Origin: Azovibrio restrictus
Lineage (GTDB): Bacteria; Pseudomonadota; Gammaproteobacteria; Burkholderiales; Rhodocyclaceae
NCBI GenBank assembly: GCA_003252145.1
Contig: QKDJ01000290.1
Coordinates: 1 to 6,416, forward strand
Reading direction: 5' to 3'
DNA length: 6,416 nucleotides
The stretch's first letter is position 1. Every line of letters begins with the position of its first letter. This document shows, in pieces, positions 1-5,504 of the stretch. A program made the translations under genes and the position numbers. The notes under the pieces are model-generated. The model had not been told where the DNA came from, did no database searches, and saw only the letters and a list, made by a program, of their open reading frames with translations.

Positions 1-2
1 TC

Positions 3-24
3 CGCTGATTTTTCGCTGACTTTG
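3..24. repeat. Imperfect 11-bp tandem repeat upstream of the MFS gene
   Basis: Two adjoining 11-base units start with CGCTGA (3-13 and 14-24) and agree at 9 of 11 positions. Their spacing is about one DNA helical turn, as in some regulator sites, but two copies in a T-rich leader could be chance. More copies could lie before the window edge. No convincing -35/-10 pair was found between this repeat and the start at 84; the stretch 21-53 is AT-richer than the rest and is the likeliest promoter area. Function unknown. Confidence 0.25.
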
Positions 25-83
25 CGTTTAGATGGCCATTTTGAGCGTAAATTCCGTCCTCCGTTCCCTCGCCCTTTGCGCCC

Positions 84-1304
84 ATGACCACCCTGACCCT
101 GGATAGCCCACCCCGCCGCGACGGCGCCGTCATCACCCTGGTGGGCGCCGTACACGGGGTTTCCCATTTCTTTCATCTGCTGCTACCACCCCTGTTTCCC
201 TGGCTGATGCAGGAATTCGAGCTGAGCTTCACCCGCATCGGCCTCACCATGACCGTCTTTTTCGTCATCTCCGGCCTGGGTCAGGCCGCCGCGGGTTTTC
301 TGGTAGATCGCTGGGGGGCCGGGCGGGTCCTGGCCGCCGGCATCAGCTGTTTCCTGCTGGCCGCCCTGCTGCTCTCCGTTGCCCCCGGTTTTGAAACCCT
401 GTTGCTGGTAGGCGCCCTGGCGGGTATGGGCAATGCCGTTTTCCACCCGGCCGATTTCACGGTACTCAACCGCCACGTCTCCCAACCCAGGCTGGGCCAT
501 GCCTTTTCCGTCCATGGCCTGTCCGGCAACCTGGGCTGGGCCCTGGCGCCCGTGTTCATGACCGGTATCGCCACCCTCGCCGGCTGGCGCATGGCCGCCC
601 TGGGAGCCGCCTGTCTCGCCGCCATCGCCCTGGGCCTGCTCATCAATTTCCGTCACCTGCTGGCCGACCCACCGGGCCATGAACGCAAGACCGCCCCCAA
701 GGGAGAGCATCCCCTGGCCTTTCTGACCGTCCTACCCGTGTGGATGTGCTTTGCCTTCTTCCTGCTCATCACCATGGCCTTCGGCGCCATCCAGAATTTC
801 GCCGCCCCCATCATCCAGCATCTGTACGGTCTCACCCTGCCGGTGGCCGCAGGCAGTCTGTCTGCCTATCTACTGGGCGGCGCAGGAGGTATCACCCTGG
901 GTGGCTTCCTGGCCAAGCACGGGGATCACGACCGGATCATTGCCGCCATGCTGAGTCTGGCTGCCCTGCTGGCCCTGTTGCTGGCCACGGGCTGGCCGCC
1001 AGCCTGGACCATTCCCCTGCTCATGGGAGGCATCGGTTTCCTGACCGGCGTGGCTGGCCCCTCCCGGGATCTTTTGGTGCGCCGGGCAGCCGTGGGACGC
1101 TTTGGGGAAAATGCCTATGGCCGCATCTACGGCTTTGTCTATTCCGGTCTGGACACGGGACTGGCCCTGGCCCCCCTGCTCTTCGGCACCTTCATGGACG
1201 GGGGTCAGGAACACAACGTCCTGGTGGGAATCGCCCTGCTGCAGGGTCTGGCCATCTTCACCGCTTTAGGGGTAGGGCGCTTTCTGCCGGCGCCCCAACG
1301 ATAA
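84..1304 (+). CDS. MFS transporter, Fsr-like (fosmidomycin-resistance-type) permease
   Basis: A 406-residue inner-membrane protein of the major facilitator superfamily, probably a proton-coupled exporter; the substrate cannot be read from sequence. It is strongly hydrophobic, with a pattern fitting 12 membrane segments in two halves. A polar stretch around residues 190-210 (HLLADPPGHERKTAPKGEHP) separates the halves as the central cytoplasmic loop. A motif-A-like loop between helices 2 and 3 is seen at residues 71-81 (GFLVDRWGAGR). The N-terminal run with SHFFHLLLPPLFPWL, followed by FELSFTRIGL, and the later GMGNAVFHP (residues 114-122) and GLSGNLGWALAP (145-156) match the pattern I recall for E. 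coli Fsr and relatives, which are of similar length. The first ATG is used; no good Shine-Dalgarno sequence precedes it, so the start is only moderately sure. It runs in the same direction as the hydrogenase genes but is separated from hupD by 174 non-coding bases, so a shared transcript is possible but not shown. A link to hydrogenase is unproven. Confidence 0.85.
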   Translation: MTTLTLDSPPRRDGAVITLVGAVHGVSHFFHLLLPPLFPWLMQEFELSFTRIGLTMTVFFVISGLGQAAAGFLVDRWGAGRVLAAGISCFLLAALLLSVAPGFETLLLVGALAGMGNAVFHPADFTVLNRHVSQPRLGHAFSVHGLSGNLGWALAPVFMTGIATLAGWRMAALGAACLAAIALGLLINFRHLLADPPGHERKTAPKGEHPLAFLTVLPVWMCFAFFLLITMAFGAIQNFAAPIIQHLYGLTLPVAAGSLSAYLLGGAGGITLGGFLAKHGDHDRIIAAMLSLAALLALLLATGWPPAWTIPLLMGGIGFLTGVAGPSRDLLVRRAAVGRFGENAYGRIYGFVYSGLDTGLALAPLLFGTFMDGGQEHNVLVGIALLQGLAIFTALGVGRFLPAPQR

Positions 1305-1331
1305 GCCCTGCACCACTCCCGGACGCCGACA

Positions 1332-1346
1332 GGAAACCTAGTTTCC
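1332..1346. repeat. Short inverted repeat, GGAAAC-CTA-GTTTCC
   Basis: Perfect 6-base arms (1332-1337 and 1341-1346) flank a 3-base centre. It lies 27 bases after the MFS stop codon. A T-run begins only 17 bases later and the arms are just half G/C, so it does not look like a standard intrinsic terminator. It could be a weak hairpin or a small operator. Confidence 0.3.
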
Positions 1347-1377
1347 ACCTGCTGATTCCTCCCTTTTTTCCACTCCC

Positions 1378-1392
1378 GGCCTGGTACAGGCC
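1378..1392. repeat. Short inverted repeat, GGCCTG-GTA-CAGGCC
   Basis: Perfect 6-base G/C-rich arms (1378-1383 and 1387-1392) flank a 3-base loop. No T-run follows on either strand: the six T lie before it on the plus strand and read as A after it on the minus strand. A stable small RNA hairpin is possible, but terminator function is not supported. Confidence 0.3.
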
Positions 1393-1431
1393 TGGGGTGG
1401 GTTCCTTGTCATATTCCCCGGCTGCCCTGGC

Positions 1432-1447
1432 TGGCATGGCTCTTGAT
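1432..1447 (+). promoter_or_regulatory. Weak sigma-54-like (-24/-12) promoter candidate for hupD
   Basis: The sequence TGGCATG-N4-TTGAT resembles the sigma-54 consensus TGGCACG-N4-TTGCW. The GG of the -24 element is intact and the spacing to the -12 element is correct, but the usual GC of the -12 element reads GA. Sigma-54 with an NtrC-type activator (HoxA or HupR) drives hydrogenase genes in several proteobacteria, which makes the element worth noting. Transcription would begin near 1458, inside the adjacent palindrome and about 20 bases before the hupD ATG. The -12 mismatch keeps confidence low. Confidence 0.25.
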
Positions 1448-1449
1448 TG

Positions 1450-1468
1450 TGTAACGGACTCCGTTACA
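1450..1468. promoter_or_regulatory. Perfect 19-bp palindrome, probable operator ahead of hupD
   Basis: The sequence reads TGTAACGGA-C-TCCGTTACA: two perfect 9-base arms around a single central base. Length and symmetry fit the site of a dimeric helix-turn-helix repressor; the TGTAAC...GTTACA ends are reminiscent of TetR-family operators, but no regulator is encoded here and this is a guess. It ends 10 bases before the hupD ATG, so a bound protein would block initiation or early elongation. As RNA it could form a 7-bp stem with a 5-base loop next to the ribosome-binding region. It lacks a T-run, so it is not a terminator. Confidence 0.5.
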
Positions 1469-1478
1469 GTTGAGCCCC

Positions 1479-2162
1479 ATGACTGACACCAACAATTCCG
1501 CTTCCAACGCCTCTTCCACCCCGCCCCGCATTCTCGTTCTGGGCATCGGCAACCTGCTTTGGGCCGACGAAGGTTTTGGCGTGCGCTGCGTGGAAGCCCT
1601 GCATCAGGGCTGGCAGGTGCCGCCCCAGGTGACCCTGATGGATGGGGGTACCCAGGGCCTGTACCTGCTGCCTTACGTACAGGAAGCCGACTGCCTGCTG
1701 GTCTTCGACGCGGTGGATTACGGGGACCCTCCCGGCACCCTGCGGGAAGTGGTGGGAGACCAGGTACCCCGTTTCATGGGGGCCAAGAAAATGAGCCTGC
1801 ACCAGACCGGCTTCCAGGAAGTCATCGCCGCCGCCGAATTCACCGGCCAGCTGCCCCGGGAACTGGTGCTCATCGGGGTTCAGCCCGTGGAACTGGAAGA
1901 CTATGGCGGCAGCCTGCGCCCCCTGGTCAAGGACCGTATCCCCGCCGCCCTGGAACTGGCCTTCAAGTGGCTCAAGACCTGGCAGGCCGAACCCCAGCCC
2001 CGGGCCGAGGGAGAGGTGCCGGACAGCGCCGCCGCCCCCTATCTGGGCGATGCAGCCCTGGCCATGGATTGTTACGAGGCCGAGCGCCCCGACGCCATGG
2101 CCGCCTGGCGTATCGGCGACCCCCGCTTCCTCAATATCCGTGACCAGGCGGAGGAATCCTGA
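1479..2162 (+). CDS. hupD: [NiFe]-hydrogenase maturation endopeptidase HupD/HyaD
   Basis: A 227-residue cytoplasmic protease of the HyaD/HybD/HoxM family (peptidase family A31). It removes the C-terminal tail of the hydrogenase large subunit after nickel has been inserted. The family signature GIGNLLWADEGFG is at residues 22-34. The three nickel-sensing residues known from E. coli HybD (Glu16, Asp62, His93) correspond to Glu31, Asp77 and His108, with identical spacing (46 and 31 residues). QPVELEDYGGSL further on is also family-like. The tail after about residue 160 carries YEAERP and RIGDPRF, which I recall as typical of the HupD/HoxM branch and not of the shorter HybD. The ATG at 1479 is preferred; an in-frame TTG at 1470 would add only three residues and would begin two bases after the palindrome. 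Neither has a strong Shine-Dalgarno sequence. It is the first gene of the tight cluster and is followed after one base by hupF. Confidence 0.95.
   Translation: MTDTNNSASNASSTPPRILVLGIGNLLWADEGFGVRCVEALHQGWQVPPQVTLMDGGTQGLYLLPYVQEADCLLVFDAVDYGDPPGTLREVVGDQVPRFMGAKKMSLHQTGFQEVIAAAEFTGQLPRELVLIGVQPVELEDYGGSLRPLVKDRIPAALELAFKWLKTWQAEPQPRAEGEVPDSAAAPYLGDAALAMDCYEAERPDAMAAWRIGDPRFLNIRDQAEES
2150..2155 (+). promoter_or_regulatory. Ribosome binding site of hupF (GGAGGA)
   Basis: A near-perfect Shine-Dalgarno sequence inside the last codons of hupD, 8 bases before the ATG at 2164. It fixes the hupF start and is the best such site in the window. Confidence 0.75.
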
Positions 2163-2163
2163 G

Positions 2164-2481
2164 ATGTGTGTCGGCATTCCCATGCAGGTGGTTGAAACCG
2201 GCCCCTTCCAGTCCCGCTGCCGGGGCCGGGCCGGTGAGACCTGGATCGACATGCGCCTGATCGGCAATCAGCCCGAAGGCACCTGGGTGCTCACCTTTCT
2301 CGATGCCGCCCGGGAAACCCTGGAACCGGAACGGGCTGCCGCCATCAATGACGCCCTGGACGCTCTGGACAGTCTTCAAGCCGGCATGCCTGCCGAGCCC
2401 GGACAACTGGACGTCTTCTTCGCCGATCTGGTCAACCGGGAACCCCAATTGCCCGACTTTCTTCGCAAGGACTCCGAATGA
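2164..2481 (+). CDS. hupF: Hydrogenase chaperone HupF (HypC/HupF/HoxL family)
   Basis: A 105-residue small cytoplasmic chaperone of the HypC family. The N-terminus MCVGIPMQV carries the invariant Cys2 that in HypC relatives helps carry the Fe(CN)2CO unit and contacts the large-subunit precursor; this start is also supported by the GGAGGA site just upstream. The stretch around residues 38-50 (EGTWVLTFLDAAR) and the acidic C-terminal extension (to LPDFLRKDSE) are more like HupF than true HypC. At about residue 44, where HypC usually has a conserved His, there is Thr. In Rhizobium leguminosarum, HupF stabilises HupL, especially at higher oxygen. A separate hypC is expected downstream, outside the window. 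The hupG start overlaps its stop (ATGA). Confidence 0.92.
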   Translation: MCVGIPMQVVETGPFQSRCRGRAGETWIDMRLIGNQPEGTWVLTFLDAARETLEPERAAAINDALDALDSLQAGMPAEPGQLDVFFADLVNREPQLPDFLRKDSE

Positions 2482-2927
2482 GCGTCACCGAATTCACCCT
2501 GGCCGCCGGCCCCACGGGCCTGGAACGTCTGGCCACGGCCCTGACCCGTCTGCGGGACACCCATGGCTTTCAACCCTGCCCGGAAGACGGAGCCATGCCC
2601 GCCCAGGGCAGCGCCCTGCTGCTGCTCACGGCCGATCCCCAGTTTTATCCGGAAGTGCTGGATGCCCTGGTGATCCTGCCCGAAGCCCTGAAGGACGTCA
2701 GCCCTCGTCCCGCCTGCCTGGTGGCCGATCCGGATACCAGTACCCGCCTGGGCCCCGGCCTGGGTGCCCCCCGGGCACCCGCCGTGGTGTTCTTCCGGGA
2801 TGGCCAGTACCTGGGTAGCCTCAACGGGCTCAAGGACTGGGCCGAATACCGTAGCGAAGTGACCCGTCTGCTGGCTGGCGCCGTCCAACCGAAACCCATC
2901 TCCATTCCCGTCGTCAGCGGAGCCTGA
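2478..2927 (+). CDS. hupG: Hydrogenase small-subunit chaperone HupG (HyaE/HoxO family)
   Basis: A 149-residue protein of the HyaE/HupG/HoxO family, which has a thioredoxin fold but no redox CxxC motif. Only two Cys are present (34 and 80) and they are far apart, which agrees with a non-catalytic chaperone. The segment RAPAVVFFRDGQYLG starting at residue 99 fits the thioredoxin cis-proline loop (Pro101) and following strands. Relatives bind the Tat signal peptide of the hydrogenase small subunit and hold it back from export until the iron-sulfur clusters are in place. The start overlaps the hupF stop by four bases, indicating translational coupling. It ends two bases before hupH, its usual partner. 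The family is divergent, so the assignment rests on both fold pattern and gene order. Confidence 0.88.
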   Translation: MSVTEFTLAAGPTGLERLATALTRLRDTHGFQPCPEDGAMPAQGSALLLLTADPQFYPEVLDALVILPEALKDVSPRPACLVADPDTSTRLGPGLGAPRAPAVVFFRDGQYLGSLNGLKDWAEYRSEVTRLLAGAVQPKPISIPVVSGA

Positions 2928-2929
2928 AC

Positions 2930-3808
2930 ATGAGTTTTCCTTCCGATCACCCCTTCAGCAACGGCTTTCCTATCCCCGTAGTGGCCATGGGCCCGGGCAC
3001 CCAGACCGACGAGGCTCCCGCCTACCTGCCCATGCCCCAGGGCATGGAAACCTTCAGCGCCCCCCGCCTGCCCGACGAGGCGGACCCGGCCATGCTGGCC
3101 GCCGTGGCCAATCGGCTCAATCTGCTGCTGGATCGGATGGCTGCTGCCGGCTTTTCCGGTGCCCAGTCCGTTACCGAAGACCTGCTACCCCTGGCCGCCC
3201 AGGAGCGGGAAATCATTGGCCAGTTGCTGGGCTTCGGCGAAGTGAGCGCCTACACGGTGGCCCCCAGCCACTGGCGGGTGCAGGAAACGGCCTTCGCCGG
3301 ACTCTGGCGGGTGCTGCGCCTGGATGAAGCCGGCCAGATCGTGGAAGATCGGCTCCAGGCCGGGGCCATGCCTCCCATGCTGGGCGAAGCCATGCTGGCC
3401 ACCAGCGGTCGGGAACTGGCCGCCCCCAGCTATCCCGAGGGCACCATGAACGCCCCCGCCCTGGTGGAAGAATTGCGGCAACAGGCCGCCCGTTACCAGG
3501 CCGGCCAGCCCGCCCATGTGATCAATCTGACCCTGCTCCCCGTGAGCGAGGCGGATCTGGACACCCTCTACACCTGGCTGGGCCACCGGGAGGTGTCCAT
3601 CCTCTCCCGGGGCTACGGCAACTGCCGCATCACCAGCACCCGCCTCAACAACGTCTGGTGGGTCCAGTACTTCAACACCATGGATGCCCTGATCCTCAAC
3701 ACCATTGAGATCACCGACATGCCCGAGGTGGCTCTGGCCGCCGTGGAAGATTACGAAGATACTCTGGAACGTCTGCGGGAATATCTGGTCATGATGGAGA
3801 CTGCATGA
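2930..3808 (+). CDS. hupH: Hydrogenase maturation protein HupH (HyaF/HoxQ family)
   Basis: A 292-residue cytoplasmic protein of the HupH/HyaF/HoxQ family, of normal length. The N-terminal region with IPVVAMGPGTQ followed by MPQGMETFSAPRLP is typical. The C-terminal half, from about residue 196, carries the best conserved block: HVINLTLLP, then SRGYGNCRI (Gly228 of GYGNC) and NNVWWVQYFN (240-249). The chain ends in an acidic helical tail. Relatives act with HupG/HoxO on the small-subunit precursor; some work suggests a role in forming its iron-sulfur clusters, but the biochemical activity is not settled. A GGAG site (2919-2922) lies 7 bases before the ATG. The stop overlaps the start of the rubredoxin gene (ATGA), an arrangement that suggests balanced production of the two. 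Confidence 0.93.
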   Translation: MSFPSDHPFSNGFPIPVVAMGPGTQTDEAPAYLPMPQGMETFSAPRLPDEADPAMLAAVANRLNLLLDRMAAAGFSGAQSVTEDLLPLAAQEREIIGQLLGFGEVSAYTVAPSHWRVQETAFAGLWRVLRLDEAGQIVEDRLQAGAMPPMLGEAMLATSGRELAAPSYPEGTMNAPALVEELRQQAARYQAGQPAHVINLTLLPVSEADLDTLYTWLGHREVSILSRGYGNCRITSTRLNNVWWVQYFNTMDALILNTIEITDMPEVALAAVEDYEDTLERLREYLVMMETA

Positions 3809-4038
3809 GCTTTGGTCAGGGCTTCGAGGGATCCTTCGGGGGCAATGCCGCGCGGCTGAATCCCCAGGACAAACTGGAGTGCGGCATTTGCTGGTGGGTT
3901 TATGACCCGGCAGCGGGAGACGACCTGGGGGGCATAGCCCCGGGCACCCCCTTTGCCGCGCTGCCCGCCCACTGGGTTTGCCCCCAGTGTGAAGCACCTC
4001 AGGAAAAGTTCATGTTGATGACAGACGCTCAGGACTGA
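3805..4038 (+). CDS. hupI: Rubredoxin HupI/HoxR
   Basis: A 77-residue rubredoxin. Four cysteines in two pairs, C26-G-I-C29 and C59-P-Q-C62, form the Fe(S-Cys)4 site; Trp57 before the second pair and Tyr33-Asp34-Pro35 after the first are standard rubredoxin features. About 25 residues precede the first Cys, longer than in classical electron-carrier rubredoxins, as is usual for hydrogenase-operon rubredoxins. In relatives it is needed for active uptake hydrogenase under oxygen and is thought to serve electron transfer during assembly of the small-subunit clusters. A GGAG site at 3796-3799 sits 5 bases before the ATG, within the end of hupH, which the gene overlaps by four bases. Confidence 0.95.
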   Translation: MSFGQGFEGSFGGNAARLNPQDKLECGICWWVYDPAAGDDLGGIAPGTPFAALPAHWVCPQCEAPQEKFMLMTDAQD

Positions 4039-4042
4039 GGAG
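4037..4042 (+). promoter_or_regulatory. Possible ribosome binding site of hupJ with long spacing (GAGGAG)
   Basis: GAGGAG begins within the hupI stop codon and lies 13 bases before the hupJ ATG at 4056, longer than the usual 5-9. No other purine-rich site lies closer. Translation of hupJ may be weaker than that of its neighbours or rely on coupling to hupI. Confidence 0.4.
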
Positions 4043-4055
4043 CTCGTTCCCCAAA

Positions 4056-4532
4056 ATGCCCCCCCTCTGGAACAACAATCCTACCCAGGCCCTGAACGAA
4101 AGCTTCCGGCATATCGCCACCACCCGCATGGCGGGATTTCCCCTGGCCAACCCCATGCTGGAAGTGGAAGCAGTGGCCTTTCGCCGTTACGAAAGAAGTG
4201 GCCACTGGCTGGGGGTCATGATCTGTCCCTGGGCCATGAACCTGATGCTGCTGCCCGCCCCCGGTGCCGCCTGGCCCGACAAAATGGCTGGGGACAAGCA
4301 CACCTGGCACTTCCCTTCCGGTGACTACGATTTCACCATTGCCGAGGAAGAAGCCCTGGGCACCTATCATCTCTGCTCCCTGTTTTCGCCTCCGACAGAG
4401 TTCGAGAGCCAGGAAGCCGCCCGGCAGACCGCCTACGCGGTACTGGCCGCCCTGGTACTGGAAGGTGGAGGCGAAGAGCCGCCAACGGAGGCGCCGCCTT
4501 CTCGCCGCTCCTTTCTGGGGCTGGGCCGGTGA
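4056..4532 (+). CDS. hupJ: Hydrogenase assembly chaperone HupJ (HybE/HoxT family)
   Basis: A 158-residue protein of the HybE/HupJ/HoxT family. The conserved core is clear: RMAGFPLANPMLEVEAV at residues 24-40, and WLGVMICPWAMNLMLLP at 51-67. The C-terminal SRRSFLGLGR resembles the basic SRR-FL ending I recall in many HupJ proteins. HybE-type chaperones bind hydrogenase precursors and help control Tat export and assembly of the small subunit; in HoxT-containing operons the protein supports active enzyme in the presence of oxygen. This ATG is kept because the family's N-terminal helix (ALNESFRHIATTRM) starts just after it; a later Met (residue 25) would remove it. The 17-base gap before it is among the larger gaps in the operon. 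Its stop overlaps the GTG start of hupK. Confidence 0.92.
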   Translation: MPPLWNNNPTQALNESFRHIATTRMAGFPLANPMLEVEAVAFRRYERSGHWLGVMICPWAMNLMLLPAPGAAWPDKMAGDKHTWHFPSGDYDFTIAEEEALGTYHLCSLFSPPTEFESQEAARQTAYAVLAALVLEGGGEEPPTEAPPSRRSFLGLGR

Positions 4533-5503
4533 CCACCGGGCAACTCTTCGTCCGCGCCGCCTGGCGTCAGGGACGCATCGCCCTGGAGCAGGTGAGACTG
4601 GAGCGCCCTCCGGTGGCCCGTCTGTTTACGGGCATGACGCCTGACAAGGTCCACACCACCCTGCCCCTGCTCTACACCCTCTGCAATCAGGCCCAGGGCC
4701 GGGCAGCCAGTGCTGCCCTGGCGGCTGCCCAGGACCAGAAACCCCCAACAGGAAAAGACCAAGGCCCCTGGTTGGAAGCTTTGCATGAACACCTGTGGCG
4801 CCTGCTCCTGGACTGGCCCCAGGCCCTGGGTCTCGAAGTGCCCCGGGAAGCCTTTGCCGTGTGGCGCAAATGCCGCCACGCGCCGGAAGCCCAATTCCGC
4901 GCTCTGACCCAGCAGTTGCTGATTCACACCCTGGGCCTGCTCGACCTGAAAACCCATATCCCGACCATTCGCCCGAGTAGTCTGGCGGCCCGCTGCCTGG
5001 AAAAGCTGGGCGAAACACTCCCTCTAGCAGAACAGGTCGAAGCGCCAGCATCGCCCTCGGCTGAGACATGGCTGACAGCCTGGCGAGCAGGCGGCCCGGA
5101 CTTTGAAAAGATCCAGGCCACCATGACGGCCATTGCCACGCCCTCAAGGCCGGGAATCGCCTTCTACCAGCGCCTGCAACAAATCCTGGTGACCTGGCAG
5201 GCCTGGTGCCAAAATCAGCCTTTTCCCCTGCAGGAAGCCGGGGCATCAGGTGTCGGGGTAGGGATTACCAGCACGGCACGGGGCGTTCTGGTCCATGGAG
5301 TGCATCTGGGCCCCCAAGGCCTGATCCAGCAATATGAGGTCTGGGCGCCCACGGACCGGCTGTTTGCCACGCCGGAACCTCTGGCCCGGCAACTGGAAGA
5401 CTGTGCCTACAAAGATGTCCGGCAGGCTCTCCAGGCCTTGGAGGTGGCCATCCTGGCCCTGGACCCCTGTGTCCCTTACCAGATCGACTGGACGGAAGAC
5501 TGA
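4529..5503 (+). CDS. hupK: Hydrogenase maturation scaffold HupK/HoxV (large-subunit-like, GTG start)
   Basis: A 324-residue protein of the HupK/HoxV family, a shortened and altered relative of the hydrogenase large subunit. Three remnants of the catalytic subunit are visible. Near residues 47-60, PLLYTLCNQAQGRA matches the first cysteine motif with one Cys (C52) left. At 249-270, TARGVLVHG followed by GLIQQYEVWAPT mirrors the APRGALGHW...NYQ...PT region, keeping Arg251. The C-terminus has DPCVPYQID (312-320), where the catalytic subunit has DPCxxCxxH; the second Cys and the His are replaced by Tyr and Asp and there is no cleavable tail. In Ralstonia eutropha, HoxV is proposed to be a scaffold for the Fe(CN)2CO unit. 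The GTG start overlaps the hupJ stop (GTGA), with only a weak G-rich ribosome site. The middle (about 160-245) is poorly conserved in character and uses slightly less GC-rich codons. Confidence 0.88.
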   Translation: MTTGQLFVRAAWRQGRIALEQVRLERPPVARLFTGMTPDKVHTTLPLLYTLCNQAQGRAASAALAAAQDQKPPTGKDQGPWLEALHEHLWRLLLDWPQALGLEVPREAFAVWRKCRHAPEAQFRALTQQLLIHTLGLLDLKTHIPTIRPSSLAARCLEKLGETLPLAEQVEAPASPSAETWLTAWRAGGPDFEKIQATMTAIATPSRPGIAFYQRLQQILVTWQAWCQNQPFPLQEAGASGVGVGITSTARGVLVHGVHLGPQGLIQQYEVWAPTDRLFATPEPLARQLEDCAYKDVRQALQALEVAILALDPCVPYQIDWTED

Positions 5504-5504
5504 A

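Larger units (their letters stand above)
1305..1478. other. Intergenic region before the hydrogenase maturation operon
   Basis: This is the only sizeable non-coding stretch between genes in the window. It is C/T-rich on the plus strand and includes a run of six T at 1364-1369. It contains two short perfect inverted repeats, a weak sigma-54-like element and a 19-bp palindrome, each listed separately. No hairpin with an adjoining T-run was seen, so no intrinsic terminator for the MFS gene can be called. It is the natural place for a promoter serving hupD onward, since all later genes are nearly contiguous. Confidence 0.6.

Noticed and set aside
1443..1455. Possible FNR site (TTGAT half) ahead of hupD
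   Set aside because: Only the left half matches; the right half should read ATCAA four bases later but reads GTAAC.
1305..1478. Intrinsic terminator for the MFS gene
   Set aside because: No stable GC-rich stem directly followed by a T-run was found on the plus strand; the six-T run stands 17 bases after a weak stem.
740..1486. A 248-codon plus-strand frame running from within the MFS gene into the gap
   Set aside because: It overlaps a clear MFS frame and shows a Pro/Arg/Gly-rich composition without recognisable features. It also spans the gap and the palindrome by chance.
1464..2267. A 267-codon open frame on the minus strand opposite hupD
   Set aside because: It mirrors hupD, whose catalytic motifs are unmistakable. 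The translation is Gly/Gln/His-rich without family features, as expected from the antisense of GC-rich codons.
3929..3941. GGGGC-ATA-GCCCC hairpin inside hupI
   Set aside because: It lies within the rubredoxin coding region between the two cysteine pairs, encodes ordinary Gly/Pro-rich residues, and has no following T-run. It is most likely a result of high GC content.
3185..3997. A 270-codon minus-strand frame opposite hupH and hupI
   Set aside because: Composition is typical of antisense shadow frames, and both plus-strand genes are well supported by motifs.
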